The notes below the pieces were generated by a model. It ran no database searches. It saw nothing but the letters and a program-made list of their open reading frames with translations, and had not been told where the DNA came from. From positions 1 to 64,000 of the forward strand of contig JADGKB010000030.1 in NCBI GenBank assembly GCA_027604185.1: 64,000 bases of DNA, read 5' to 3'. The position numbers were made by a program, and so were the translations under genes. Source of the stretch: Boothiomyces macroporosus. Lineage: Eukaryota; Chytridiomycota; Chytridiomycetes; Rhizophydiales; Terramycetaceae. Of this stretch, positions 41,978-53,093 are shown one piece after another (position 1 is the stretch's first letter; every line of letters begins with the position of its first letter).

Positions 41978-42893
41978 TTAGCAGACACATTTAGTTGTTC
42001 TTGCCGGTTCGTGGATATCGTGCAAGGTAATATTTTCGACACTGTTGACGACTTCTTTCGGTGTTACATTGCTTGCAATATCTATGAATACCTGTTCGAT
42101 TCCCACCCCAGCTAATGCAGATGCTTCGTAATGTGGAAAACTGTTTTCGAGATAAGCTTTCTCGTTCATATCGACAGAAGGTTCATTCTCTCGAACATTG
42201 TTGATATTTGTCAGAGCAATTGAATCATCCATTGATACTTGGGACAGGACAGTATGAAATGAGGCAACAGAATCTCTGTTTCTTTGTCTATTCATTGTCG
42301 CCTCTACTTTGCCTATCCGTTCTTTTGTACCGCTAATCAGATTAATCTTGGATTTGAGCTGTAGCGGCACTGATATACCGTTATTCACGTAATAGTCTCT
42401 AGCTATTTCCAATGATAGCTGCTTGATATAAAAACTCCCTTTGATTCCCAAATGTCGTGTGATTTTTCGTTGTTCGACCAGATCAATCTTGTTTCCAATG
42501 ATATAGAATGGAAACTTTTCTGGCTGAGTAATATTAGAATTTTGAATAAAGTTGTGTATCCATGTTGTTAAATTGTGAAATGATTCTGGTTTGGTAACAT
42601 CGTAAACCAATATGCATGCATCCGCACCTCTGTAAAAGGCGGATGATAAAGAAAGGAATCTTTCTTGCCCTATGGTTAGTTTTAATTACCCGCGGTATCC
42701 CAAATCTGAATTGATACCTGTCGATCTCCCATTTGCACAGTTTTCGAAATGAAATCGGCGCCAATGGTCGCTCTGAACGAATTTGTAAACTTGCTATGGA
42801 TATACTAGGTTAATGGATAATCACTTGATTTCTAAGAGCCGTTTTGCCCACTTCTGAATCTCCAATCATTACCACCTTTAGGCTTTCTTTCAT
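41978..42893 (-). CDS. Rab7-like small GTPase with a roughly 90-residue insertion
   Basis: Exons 42893-42825, 42804-42690 and 42669-41978 with two 20-nt introns give 291 residues. The first intron has the rarer donor GTGATT. Motifs: P-loop GDSEVGKTA (11-18), effector region FRATIGADF, WDTAGQERF near 60-67, NKID at 121-124 and the G5 equivalent YEASAL at about 242-247. The effector and switch sequences (TIGADF, SSAFYRGADACILVYDVT) follow Rab7/Ypt7, which governs fusion at late endosomes and vacuoles. In normal Rab7 about 30 residues lie between NKID and the G5 motif; here there are about 120, rich in Ser, Asn and charged residues. The C-terminus CVC is a standard double-prenylation site. Confidence 0.87.
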
Positions 42894-43205
42894 TTTCAAA
42901 AAGTTAAAAATCGCACGCCTTGTTGGCGTTCAAAAGACAGCACATGAACAATTGCCATAGGCTTTACGCAATTATGGAAATGCTTTAGTATTGGAAATGG
43001 ACTTTGCTAGAAAGTTGTAGAGTTGTTTTTAACATCTATCTTCGCCGCTTCAGTGTCAACTTCAATCCCGTATCACAACGGCTTACCTATACCCGCTGGA
43101 ATCATCAATACGCATTTAGCGGATTGGCATTACCAAGTGGCACAGCAGTAATACGACTCATGCGACAAAAAAATATTTAACCACAAGGACCAGAGTATCT
43201 ACTAG
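42894..43205. other. Divergent promoter region between Rab-like and MFS genes
   Basis: These 312 bp separate two divergent start codons. I see no gene, tRNA-like fold or clear repeat. It is one of the longer divergent spacers in the window and presumably holds both promoters. Confidence 0.5.
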
Positions 43206-44661
43206 ATGGACCAGGAGGATACACACGAAGAAAGTATGCCAGTGCAGGAAAGCCCGTTGCCCGTAAAGACGATGATAATCCTTTGTCTCACCATTCTCTC
43301 AGAACCAATTTCATTGACAATTTGTAAGAGCTATTTAACAAAGTGTTTCCATTCGTATATTTCATGGTGAAAGATTTCAATTTATCGAAAGAAGCAGATA
43401 TAGGTTATTATGTTGGATTCCTAGGAAGTTCCTTTTGCTTTGCTCAATTCTTGACTGCATCATTTTGGGGATATTTAAGCGACAGATTTGGAAGGAGGCC
43501 AGTTATCCTGATGGCTTTACTTGGTAATTCACTTTCGTTGCTAATGTTTGGTGTGAGCAAGTCTTTAGCGTGGGCCATTACTGCTAGATTGGCTTGCGGT
43601 TTGGTAAACGGAACGATAGGGGTTGCAAAGTCATTATTGGGAGAAATCACAGATAGCACTAACAGATCGAGAGCCTTTTCACTGATGTCTTTGAATTTTG
43701 GTGTGGGAACTGTGATTGGACCAGCATTGGGTTCTAAAAAACTAACTTAGGCGGTTTACTAGCCAATCCAGCCGAAAAGTATCCAGATATCTTTGGACAC
43801 ATTGATTTTTTGAAAGAATACCCTTATTTTTTGCCATGCTTTTGCAGTGCAATCATAACTTGGATTGGATTCACGTTAGGCTATTTCTTTTTACCAGAAA
43901 CATGCACCACAGTTGTTGGTTACCAAAGAGTTGAAGATCAGATCGCTGCTCCGAGCCATTTGGAAAGTAGCAATGAAGAAGAAGTCGATATCGATGGTAA
44001 TAATGAAGCTGTTGATCAGACAACAGAGCCTCAATCGACAGGTCTAGGTGCTGCTGCCATTTCATCCATCTTTTCATATTCCATTTTAGCGTTTTCAGAT
44101 GTGTATTTCGCTGAATGCTTTCCACTTTGGGCAGTAACACAACCAACTATTGGATTGGGATTTGACGGTGGACAAATTGGTATCGCATTTACTGTTTGTG
44201 GTACTATTATGCTTTTCAATCAGTTAATTATCTATCCTGAAGTAGCGAAAAGAACAACCACAAAGCAATTGTACCAAATATCCACCATAGTGCTAATTAT
44301 ATTTCCTCTAATGTTCCCGCTGATATCAAACTATGTAGCAGGTAATGCAAACCTTCGATGGCTTCTTTGGCCAACTTTGTTGTTCACCATGGGTCTTCGA
44401 ACTATTACAAATGGATTTTTGTTCACCTCGATCTTTGTTTTGATTACGGTCTCTGCAAAAGGAGGACAGTTGGGTACTGTCAATGGGATTGCTCATGCAG
44501 CAGCTTCATTAACTAGAACATTTGCACCAACTGTTGGAGGAATTTCTTTTGCATGGTCTCTACAAAATGGATTGCCGCCACCACTAAACCATTTGTTCAT
44601 ATTCACGACATTAACGGTCGTGAGTATTCTTTTGGCTATTCAAACATACTTTATGTTGTAA
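43206..44661 (+). CDS. Major facilitator superfamily transporter, tandem copy 1
   Basis: Exons 43206-43323, 43344-43730 and 43751-44661 with two 20-nt introns (the second, GTTCTAAAAAACTAACTTAG, has a GTT donor) give 471 residues. Twelve membrane helices are visible, with the MFS signature between helices 2 and 3 (GYLSDRFGRRPVIL) and its echo (ARLACGLVNG...AKSLLGEITDSTNRSRAF) typical of the zinc-induced-facilitator and drug:H+ antiporter-type families. A charged loop of about 60 residues lies between helices 6 and 7. The start lies in an acidic cytosolic leader (MDQEDTHEESM). It is a tandem duplicate of the gene at 44893; introns 1 and 2 are at the same protein positions. The substrate is unknown. 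Confidence 0.88.
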
Positions 44662-44892
44662 TAAAAAATTACTGGCGAGATGCTCTTTGATTACTTGTCT
44701 CTCAAAAGATAAAGCGCAATCCTGTACAACTAGAATGAATTATACTAATATTCCAGAATCAAAAAACAATTCAGCGCATATCTGATATGAGGCAAACTTC
44801 ATCTCTTCATTTTCGGTGGATAGAATGAAACGGCTGAGTCAGATACGCGTGTCCATTTATATTTTTTTTGAAAGAGGAATTTTAAAAATTAA

Positions 44893-46402
44893 ATGGACGA
44901 GTGGAATGAACCAGAAGATCAGATCCATGATGAAAATAAACCAGAAACTCCATTGCCCATAAGAACGATGGTTATTCTTTGTCTCACAATTTTATCAGAG
45001 CCAATTTCGTTTACCATATGTAATTATAATTAATTCAGTATTTCCGTTTGTATATTTTATGGTCAAAGACTTTAATATTGCAAAGGAAGAAGATATTGGA
45101 TATTATGTTGGGTTCATTGCTAGTTCATTCAGTTTTGCCCAGCTGCTAACTTCGATGTTCTGGGGATACATGAGTGATAAGTTTGGAAGGAGACCGATAC
45201 TATTGATTGGATTGATTGGTAATTCCGTGTCGATGATCTTGTTTGGGCTTAGCAAGTCACTGCCATGGGCAATTGCATCAAGATCACTGTGTGGATTGCT
45301 TAATGGCAATATTGGTGTCGCCAAATCTGTTTTGGGAGAAATTACAGATAGCACAAATAGAGCCAGGGCGTTTTCTCTGATTGCACTAAATTTTGGTATT
45401 GGATCAATAATTGGTCCTGCGTAAGCAATTCATTTACTTTAGACTTGGCGGATTGCTCGCTAAACCAACAGAAACTTATCCAGATATCTTTGGAGGAATT
45501 GAATTTTTAAAAACCTTTCCATACTTTCTACCTTGCTTGTGCAGTGCAACAATTACGCTCTTTGGATTTACATTTGGGTATTTCTGCCTACCTGAAACTA
45601 ACCCTAAACGGTATATTAAGGTAGCGAATGAAGATAGCCAAGAAAGCCTGTCATTTGAACCAGACACAGTTGAAGCACCGACTTTCGACGATCCAGAGAT
45701 TGCTAGGGAAATCACTGAAGCTTCTCTTACTGATTCTTCAAACACACTTGTTCAGAACAAAGGTATTGGTTTACCAGCTATCGCTTCCGCTTTGGCATAT
45801 GCTCTCCTGGCATTTTCTGATATCCTATTTGTAGAAACGTTTCCGCTTTGGGCAGTGTCAAAACCATCAATCGGACTAGGTTTTGATGGTACTAGAATAG
45901 GAATAATGTTTTCAATTTGTGGGATATTCATTCTTACAAATCAAGTAATCATTTATCCAGCGATTGCAAAGCGTATGTCGTCAATCAGACTATTCCAAAT
46001 CTCTTCTCTGATTATTCTACTTTTCCCATACATGTTTCCAATGATTTCGTACTTCCTGGCTAGTAATCCCAATTTGGAGTTTTTGGTTTGGCCAGCCTTG
46101 CTGACTACTATGGCAACTAGAACAATTATCAATGGCTTTTTATTCACAACAGTATTTGTAGTAGTAAATATTAGTTGAACTAGGTCACTATATCCGCAAA
46201 ACCTGGTCAATTAGGGTTGGTAAATGGTTTGGCTCAAGGAGCAGCTTCTTTCACACGAACAATTGGCCCAGCATTAGGAGGAAGTATGTGGGCATGGTCT
46301 TTGCAGAATGGTCTACCAACACCATTCAACCATGTTTTTATTTTTACTTTCATCCTGTTCATGAGTGCTGTATTGGCGTTACAAGCTCATTTTATGTTGT
46401 AA
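44893..46402 (+). CDS. Major facilitator superfamily transporter, tandem copy 2
   Basis: Exons 44893-45019, 45039-45420, 45443-46163 and 46184-46402 with introns of 19, 22 and 20 nt give 482 residues. The signature is GYMSDKFGRRPILL, and GEITDSTNRARAF follows as in copy 1. The third intron (GTAAATATTAGTTGAACTAG) is absent from copy 1; removing it gives FTTVFVVVTISAKPG, exactly collinear with FTSIFVLITVSAKGG of copy 1. So one copy gained or lost an intron after duplication. Both copies face the same way and probably serve similar substrates. Identity between them is high in helices and low in the central loop. Confidence 0.88.
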
Positions 46403-46432
46403 TCGCAACTAAATATATCTTTATTGACTAAA

Positions 46433-47317
46433 TTATTCCTTCTTTGGCTTAACTGGCATTCTGACTTTGCAAATTGAAATCACACCAATAACAATGAAAG
46501 GAATAGTCCATGGATTGTGGGTTGGATCGACATAATGGCTAATGCCAAACGCGATGGTAAAGAACACTGATAAAGCAAACAGCAAACCAGTGTAAGCCAT
46601 TAACACTTTTGGAAAGTTGTAATTCAGGAAATTGTAAAAGAACACGCCAATCTTTTGAGCCAATATCCAGGAAAAGGCAATGTAAGTAATGCCAAACAAT
46701 CCAGCATAAGGGAAATGTGAAAATTTGAATTTGATGTTGTTCAATACCAATTCAGTGATCATGAACACTACATTTGCATTGTGGGTTAACAATACTTGGA
46801 ATCTAAACAGTCCAACCATATTCTTGACGTCGCCTTTTGCAGCTCCTGGAATCAGCACAAACGTAACCACTACAGTGACTAGAATGGCAACCGATGTTGC
46901 TAGTTCAAACATAATAACAATCGCTTCCAAAAAGTACAGATTGGTAATATATCCCAGCTGAGTAGCAATCGCACAGGCGAAATAAATTCCTTGGATTAAC
47001 CAACTCCATAAAGTAAAAGTGCAAAACCTGATTCCGCCCTTCATTCTAACTGTTCTTGGTTGCGTATCAATTTGAAATGCGGTAATTGTATGCCCAACCT
47101 TATCGAAAAAAGTCGGAATAAGGTCTACATACAAATTTGAAACAAGGCAGAATGCTCGAAAGTACAGCAATTGATCTGAAGTGACTAATGAAGAAGTTGA
47201 GATTTGGGTTACTAATTCCGAGGCGGATTCTTCCAGTTTATGATAATTGAATATCAGGTAGATTAATCCTAGTTTGAAGAATGTGAGTAATCCGTATGCT
47301 TGATAGAATCCTGCCAT
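46433..47317 (-). CDS. Multi-pass membrane protein, tentatively FAR-17a/AIG1-like
   Basis: A 294-residue frame with six or more membrane helices and no intron. The block RFCTFTLWSWLIQGIYFACAI recalls the 'YLTF.N...Q..YF' segment of AIG1/FAR-17a proteins, whose Thr is the nucleophile. LLTHNANVVFMITELVL recalls their catalytic-His block. AIG1-type enzymes hydrolyse fatty-acid esters of hydroxy fatty acids in membranes. The match is by pattern only, and total length is longer than the ~240 of animal AIG1. The C-terminus is basic (RMPVKPKKE), an ER-retention-like KKxx variant. It converges with the second MFS gene with 30 bp between stops. Confidence 0.55.
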   Translation of the reverse strand: MAGFYQAYGLLTFFKLGLIYLIFNYHKLEESASELVTQISTSSLVTSDQLLYFRAFCLVSNLYVDLIPTFFDKVGHTITAFQIDTQPRTVRMKGGIRFCTFTLWSWLIQGIYFACAIATQLGYITNLYFLEAIVIMFELATSVAILVTVVVTFVLIPGAAKGDVKNMVGLFRFQVLLTHNANVVFMITELVLNNIKFKFSHFPYAGLFGITYIAFSWILAQKIGVFFYNFLNYNFPKVLMAYTGLLFALSVFFTIAFGISHYVDPTHNPWTIPFIVIGVISICKVRMPVKPKKE

Positions 47318-47482
47318 TCTTGAATTTGGAAAAAATTAGATCCCTGAAGAAATGCGATCCACTGATAAAGTCGATCATCAAGGACGAATAAGCAATCTCC
47401 TTCTAGTTGTAAACTCCAAGTTAAATCCAGAGATACCAACTTGGAATTAAAGAATGCTGAAGCATTAAGAGTACATGCTTTA

Positions 47483-48313
47483 TTACAATTCAAAAGTGAG
47501 TGCTTCATAGTATTTAATCTTTGGTCTTATCGAAGGGCAAATAAGCGACGCCAAGTACGGCTCATTTCTAATCAGCTTGCGAGAGTCGATAATCGAAATA
47601 TCGGATCGTTCAACCAGCCCATTTCTCAATTGTCTCTTCAAAAGCTTCCTTTCCATGATTCCATGAACTGGATACAAATTCTTTGAAATAAAAGATTGAG
47701 CAGAGCCTGTCTTAGTTTGATTTTACCTGCAATGTTTTTTGGTAGTTGGTTCACACTCTTTCGTTTTGACATCTGAGCTGCCAGTCGCATTCTCTTGAAT
47801 TCCTTTGTAAGAGTCAATATTTGTGCATGCAATGATGGGGCTATTGACGAGCTGGTTACCAGGTTGCGTTGACTATATCAAAATATTAGTACCTTAAATC
47901 TTCAATTGTCGGTCTTTTTTGTAAATGTCTGGTTAGTACTCTTTTTTGCTGCAACTGTTTGAGCAATACGGAAATTTGATAACTGGTAACTCCAAATGGG
48001 CCAGAGTAGTAAGAACCAGTGTTGATATCATTAGTCAGTGAGGTAATTGAACTTGAAGAGCGGAGTATATTTCTTCTTACTAAATCCAGTCGATCCGGTC
48101 GATCGGCTTTAGACAATAAAAAGTTAACTTGGTTTAAATTTCTTTCGGTAAATATCATTTTCCATAATATTGGGTCAGTAGCTAACGTTCTGAATTTCTT
48201 TGATACCAAAGTCATAGTGCGTAAATCGGTATCGGGAACAAACTAGTTTAACTACAGATTACCAATAATATAGAAAGTAATATTTCCAAAGGGAGCTGTT
48301 CTAAACTTGTCAT
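47483..48313 (-). CDS. F-box protein (256 residues)
   Basis: Exons 48313-48263, 48242-47893, 47872-47726 and 47705-47483 with three 20-nt introns give 256 residues. The first intron (GTAATCTGTAGTTAAACTAG) joins MTSLEQLPLEILLSILL to FVPDTDLRTMTLVSKKFRTL, forming a standard F-box at residues 4-45 (LP.EIL..IL..V...DL......SK.F..L). After the F-box come TDPILWKMIF and a helical basic region with no recognised repeats (KEFKRMRLAAQMSKRKSVNQ). It is likely a substrate receptor of an SCF ubiquitin ligase. Without splicing the gene appears as three unrelated short frames. Confidence 0.78.
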
Positions 48314-48840
48314 TGGAGAGATATTTTGTAAAAGTCAGAACGGCGCAAAATTACTCGAGATGAAACGACGCATGGTGTTTCAAAGTGTCCATCTCCCAGC
48401 ATCATGTTATCCGCCATTGTATTTAGTTTGTCATCCAAGATCATCTCTATTGCAGTTGCTCAATAGGTCTTTTAACCGTCATCACTGATCTTTACACTTG
48501 CGAGTCGGATATAGCGGACAAGTTTGATATAATAATGCCATTTACAAAGGGAAAGCTTAATTTGGATTATTTCAACAGATATGTTCATTTCCCGAGTTTG
48601 GAATAGTACACATGGGTGTTTGAATTTGCATAATAATGATAGCCGGATTATACTTGTAAAGCGAAATCTATAGAGTTACTTTACTGCTGAGGTTTATGCA
48701 GTAGCACGTATTAACTATTAAGAAGCAAGAATCGCCCTGTTCAATGATGGAACAGTGCCAAGGAATATTAAACTAATAAATATCGCTGTTGAGAATTATG
48801 GAAATTGTTCTTTTGGTTTCCATATTTTTTTTCTTTCAAA
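48314..48840. other. Intergenic region with a possible unresolved short gene
   Basis: A plus-strand frame from 48358 (MKRRMVFQSVHLPASCYPP) and another ending at 48605 (TDLYTCESDIADKFDIIMPF, GKLNLDYFNRYVHFPSLE) look coding, but joining them needs a 37-nt intron without a clear branch motif. I therefore leave it unresolved. The remainder (48606-48840) shows no gene and contains the leader of the TTC4 gene. Confidence 0.3.
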
Positions 48841-50010
48841 ATGACAATGGAAAATGAAATCAAGCAAATGATGGAGAAATTGGCTACTGGACCAATGCCT
48901 CATTCAAACAAGACGGACGAGGAGCGAATGGAAGCTGTTCTTAGTCATCCACTATTCATGGATTCAGTCACAGATGATGACATGCAGAAAGATACTCTGG
49001 CAGCTCTTCAATCACTAGTGTTTGATGGAACTCCTGAAGAAATGGCAGAGAATTTCAAAATTCAAGGAAACAGTTGCTTTCAAGCCGGAAAAACTAAATA
49101 CAAGGATGCCATTGATTTTTACACCAAAGGGATATTGGCAAAGTGCAAAGATAATGAACTCAACTCTGTATTGCATTCAAATAGAGCCGCAGTTCATTTG
49201 AATTTGCAAAATTATCGTTCAGTATTATACGACTGCTCCCAAGCAATAAAGTTCAACCCTAAAAATATCAAAGCGTACTTTAGGTCAGTCAAAGCTTTGA
49301 ATGCCCTTGATAGAGTAGACGAAGCGATAGATTGTTCACAAAAGGCTCTGCTAATCGAGCCAAATAACCAAAACCTTATTGATGAACTAAAGAAGCTCCA
49401 GGAACGCAAAATTGTTCTTGAAGAAACTGCCAAATTGGAAAGAATCAAGCAGGAAAAGAAGCAAAAAGAACAGCAAGCATTGGATAATATATTGGCAAAG
49501 AGAAACTATAGATTTGCCAAATTGGACAAAGATGAAGCAACCAGCACTTATCAACACCCAGATGCACCAATCAACAAGATCCAGATAGATGGCGATAGAC
49601 TTGCATTCCCTGTAGTATTCTTGTATCCAGAATTCAATCAGTCCGATACTATCTCAGCTTTCCATGAAGATGACACTTTCTATTCGCACTTTGAAAACAT
49701 GTTTAGTGAACCAGCGCCATGGGATCATGAATATCTATACTCTCCTCAGTCTCTAGATTGGTACTTTGAAACCCATGCCACAAAGAAAGCAAGCGAGTAT
49801 CCAAAATTAGTATCTGTTTTGAAATCAGTTGAAGCTTCAAACTCACCTTCTCAATCGCCAGCACACAGGTATGTCTACACCACGCTAGCGGATGTCTTGA
49901 GACACAAGGATTTTACAGTGGTAGATGGCGTGCTGACTTTTGTAATATTATCCAGAAACTCTCCCTTCGGAGCCGAGTACAGAAAGAAATACAGGAGTTT
50001 AAACCAGTAA
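48841..50010 (+). CDS. CNS1: Hsp90 cochaperone TTC4/Cns1
   Basis: A 389-residue frame without introns. The start at 48841 (MTMENEIKQMM) follows a pyrimidine-rich leader; an upstream in-frame ATG would add only hydrophobic leader sequence. Three TPR repeats (residues about 70-180: NFKIQGNSCFQAGKTKYKDAIDFYTKGI, VLHSNRAAVHLNLQNYRSVLYDCSQAI, AYFRSVKALNALDRVDEAIDCSQKAL) form the carboxylate clamp for Hsp90/Hsp70 C-termini. A charged helix and the conserved TTC4 C-terminal domain (VVFLYPEFNQSDTISAFHED, WDHEYLYSPQSLDWYFET) follow. Cns1 is essential in yeast and helps eEF2 folding. The next gene starts 21 bp after the stop. Confidence 0.93.
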   Translation: MTMENEIKQMMEKLATGPMPHSNKTDEERMEAVLSHPLFMDSVTDDDMQKDTLAALQSLVFDGTPEEMAENFKIQGNSCFQAGKTKYKDAIDFYTKGILAKCKDNELNSVLHSNRAAVHLNLQNYRSVLYDCSQAIKFNPKNIKAYFRSVKALNALDRVDEAIDCSQKALLIEPNNQNLIDELKKLQERKIVLEETAKLERIKQEKKQKEQQALDNILAKRNYRFAKLDKDEATSTYQHPDAPINKIQIDGDRLAFPVVFLYPEFNQSDTISAFHEDDTFYSHFENMFSEPAPWDHEYLYSPQSLDWYFETHATKKASEYPKLVSVLKSVEASNSPSQSPAHRYVYTTLADVLRHKDFTVVDGVLTFVILSRNSPFGAEYRKKYRSLNQ

Positions 50011-50031
50011 TAAATTAACCAAAAAGTTTTC

Positions 50032-50748
50032 ATGCTAATTTACATTTCAGTAATCTTGATTTTGCCTCTGATTTTATGGACAGTGATAACCACCACTAAA
50101 CCACAGATGGAAAACCAAGAAATCCTGCTTGTAACCGCACATCCGGATGACGAATGCATGTTCTTTTCTCCAGCAATCATCCAACTATCCAAAACCAATA
50201 ACGTCCATGTTCTGTGTTTATCTGTTGGGAACGATCAGGGATTGGGGAAAACTAGAGAAAAAGAGTTGATAAAGAGCTGCAGCATATTGGGAATCAAGAA
50301 TGTCCTATCGACTGATGACCCAGAGTTACAAGACGGGATGCAGATTGATTGGAAAGCAGATGCAGTATTGAAACACTTCAACAAGTATGTATCAGAGCAC
50401 AATATATCTACAGTAATTACGTTTGATCATCTTGGGATATCAGGACACATCAATCATAGGAAAATCCATACAGCGTTGAAATTAGCAAAGATATCACAAA
50501 AGCTATACTCTTTACATACTATACCTGTAATACCAAAGTTTAGTTTCCTAATTAGCGCATTGCTGACGAAAGCCGAGCAGCTGTTTGCTCCAAAACCAAA
50601 CTCGCTCTATTTCTTTGCGTCTATGAACGAATACCTCCAAGGCCGCAAAGCAATGTATGCTCATGACTCACAACTAGTCTGGTTCCGTCACTTGTACCTG
50701 CTTTCATCATCCTACATGCTTGTGAACCGCCTAGACTTGGAAGAATGA
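50032..50748 (+). CDS. GPI12: N-acetylglucosaminyl-phosphatidylinositol de-N-acetylase (PIG-L/Gpi12)
   Basis: A 238-residue frame without introns. One N-terminal ER membrane helix (MLIYISVILILPLILWTVI) is followed by the metal-binding active site VTAHPDDECMFFSP (His37, Pro, Asp39, Asp40). Further family blocks are SVGNDQGLGKTREKEL, DDPELQDGM and VITFDHLGISGHINHRKIH, whose His residues complete the zinc site. The enzyme removes acetate from GlcNAc-PI, the second step of GPI-anchor synthesis on the ER's cytosolic face. It fits with the several probably GPI-anchored proteins in this window. It lies between two genes in the same direction with 21-25 bp spacers. Confidence 0.95.
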   Translation: MLIYISVILILPLILWTVITTTKPQMENQEILLVTAHPDDECMFFSPAIIQLSKTNNVHVLCLSVGNDQGLGKTREKELIKSCSILGIKNVLSTDDPELQDGMQIDWKADAVLKHFNKYVSEHNISTVITFDHLGISGHINHRKIHTALKLAKISQKLYSLHTIPVIPKFSFLISALLTKAEQLFAPKPNSLYFFASMNEYLQGRKAMYAHDSQLVWFRHLYLLSSSYMLVNRLDLEE

Positions 50749-50773
50749 TGTCACAATAAATAGTTACCATTAA

Positions 50774-51140
50774 ATGACCCTAGAATTTATCGATAATTTC
50801 AACAAGCAGCTACAAATTGAGCAAGAAAAGTTGAAACAACGACAGTTGGAGCGTAAGAATGGACATTGCCTGACTTGCTTGGATTTCAGTCCAAAGCCAG
50901 TTGATATAAATCAAGTGGCTAGAATCGTTACGCAGCAGCCAGAGCAGCGTATTTATTTGGTAACTATAGCGAAATGGAAGGAAATTGGATTTCCAAAGTT
51001 GCAGCAAAAAACTGATTCTCAAGTTACTATAGTAGAGGAAGGTACGAGTGAGCAAGTTGCTAAGCCAATTAGTTGTAAGTATGGTTAAAATAGGGGTTAG
51101 TGATGTTATTCCTGCGCTGGGCTTAGCTTGGGGGTTTTGA
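50774..51140 (+). CDS. Small unidentified protein (115 residues)
   Basis: Exons 50774-51074 and 51094-51140 are joined by a 19-nt intron (GTAAGTATGGTTAAAATAG). Removing it converts the end from a short CKYG to WVSDVIPALGLAWGF, a hydrophobic finish that looks more like a real C-terminus. The start MTLEFIDNFNKQLQIEQEKL is a charged helix. A pair of cysteines follows (GHCLTCLDFS). No family is recognised. It starts 25 bp after the PIG-L gene. Its 3' end converges with AsnRS with 65 bp between stops. Confidence 0.58.
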
Positions 51141-51205
51141 GCACGCGTTGTGATCTTAATTGTATTAATACCTGAATAAACAATTTAATAAGAATGTCAA
51201 CTTTA

Positions 51206-53019
51206 TTATGGTTGGCAACGGTTCTTGAAACGTGGGTAGAGGCATACATCACGAACAGAGTATCTGTTCAATAGCCAAGCCAAGTAACGCTCAACACCTA
51301 AACCAAAACCACCATGTTCGCAAGTACCGTATTTTCTTTGGTCAGTGAACCAATAGTATGGCTTTGGATCAAATCCTTCCCTTGCATATGCTGCCATCAA
51401 TTCATTCTAATGTTAAACAAGATATACATAGTCGGCAATTCTCATGCTTCCTCCAGTAATTTCACCAACACCAGGCATCAACACATCAACACTTTCGGTC
51501 AATCTTGGGTCTTCAGGGCACTTTTTCATGTAGAAACTCTTGATTTCGACTGGGAATCTGCACAACAAAATTGGTTCGCCAATTGTATCAGTCATTAAAC
51601 GCTCTGGAGATTCAGGAATGTCTTCGCCAAATTCATAATCGACTTTGATTTCGTTTCCGTTTTCATCCAAAACAGGGTTATCGTTTTCATCAACCAAAGT
51701 CTTTTTGATTCCGTTATCCTTGAGCCATTGAATAGCGTCAGCATAGTCCATTCTTCTGAAGGGCTTTTTAGGAGGTTTAAAGTTTGGGTTCAATTCCATC
51801 AAAATTTGTTTACTGATTGGATTTGCCATGACTGCATCAACAACTGATACAATCATGTTTTCAATTCTATCCAAGAGGTCATCAAAAGTAATAAATCCAT
51901 ATTCAGCCTCACAATGAGTAAATCTGTTTTAGTACTTCAATTACTCTGAAAGATGTCTACGGGTGTTGGAGTTTTCAGCTCTGAAAGATTCAGTCATACA
52001 GTAAGCATCACCAATTGATGGTAATACCGTTTCCAAGTACAATTGAGAACTTTGTGTCAGGTAAGCAGTTTCACCGTAGTAGTTAAAGTCAAAGATAGCG
52101 CTTCCACCTTCAGCTTGCGATTGCACCATCAATGGCGGAGTTACTTCAAACACATTTTGCGAATCAAAGTGGTCTCTGAAAGCCTTGAGTGTGATTGAGC
52201 GGAATTTCAATACGGAAGATGCAATATCTCCACGAATAACAAGGTGACGTTGATCAAGGAGCAAATCAGGGCTAGAATCTGCGGTGAACAAGTTTCCAAA
52301 TGCTTCATCACCACCAGGTGCCTTTCCAATAACCTCCCAGTAATCACAAATCAATTCATGACCGCCGATAGCCTAAATAAACAGATAATTACAGTCTTTC
52401 CTTCTGGTAATTCCTGAATGACCCCATAAATGGATACAGTTGACTCCAAAGTTAGAGTGAGAGCGTCGTACGTGTGGCATTGCTTTCCGGTTAAAACACA
52501 TTGGATTTGGCCATAACCATCTCTTAATACAATAAACATCATATCTTTTCCTTGAACTCTAAGTCTATGAACCCATCCAGAGACTTTAACTCTCTTTCCA
52601 CGATATGCGGTTGAATCTCTTAGCCTAATATATTGTGCTTCAGGCAGAGAGCTATCTTGTTCCAACACAATTGCTCTTGCGGCTTCTAATTTTGCCAATT
52701 CTGCAGCTTTTTGTTGCTCTGCTTTTTCACGATCCTGTACAGCTCTTTCTGCGTCCTTGGCAGCCTTCTTTTGTTGTACTTCATAGGCTTTAACGGCCTT
52801 CTTCAATGCAGCTTTTGCAGCTGGTGCGTATGGCTCCAGTATTTCCTTTCTTACTTGGACATCGTATTTGCTGATTTCACCATTTACATGAGTAACGGCT
52901 TTCAAAAGGGATTTAAAAGGCATTTTCTCAGTTCCAATACCTTCCCCATCGTTTCCTTGAACTTCACACACAAATAATTTGCCAATAATTTCCTGCTTTG
53001 CTTGTTTAGATTCTGACAT
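51206..53019 (-). CDS. Cytosolic asparaginyl-tRNA synthetase
   Basis: Exons 53019-52393, 52372-51945, 51923-51428 and 51406-51206 with introns of 20, 21 and 21 nt give 583 residues. The eukaryote-specific N-terminal extension (residues 1-115, with a Lys/Ala/Glu helix) precedes an OB-fold anticodon-binding domain ([27 protein letters not shown]). The class II core has [20 protein letters not shown] (motif 1 region), motif 2 [21 protein letters not shown], created by the second intron, and motif 3 [15 protein letters not shown]. All three introns fall inside conserved blocks, so the splicing is secure. The enzyme charges tRNA-Asn. Its 5' end is near the dipeptidase 3' end on the same strand. 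Confidence 0.95.
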
Positions 53020-53093
53020 GGAATTTTTTCAAGTGTGGCTGGAGCTTTTATATCAGCACTCGCTCGATAGAGTCATATGAAAACATTGACGGT

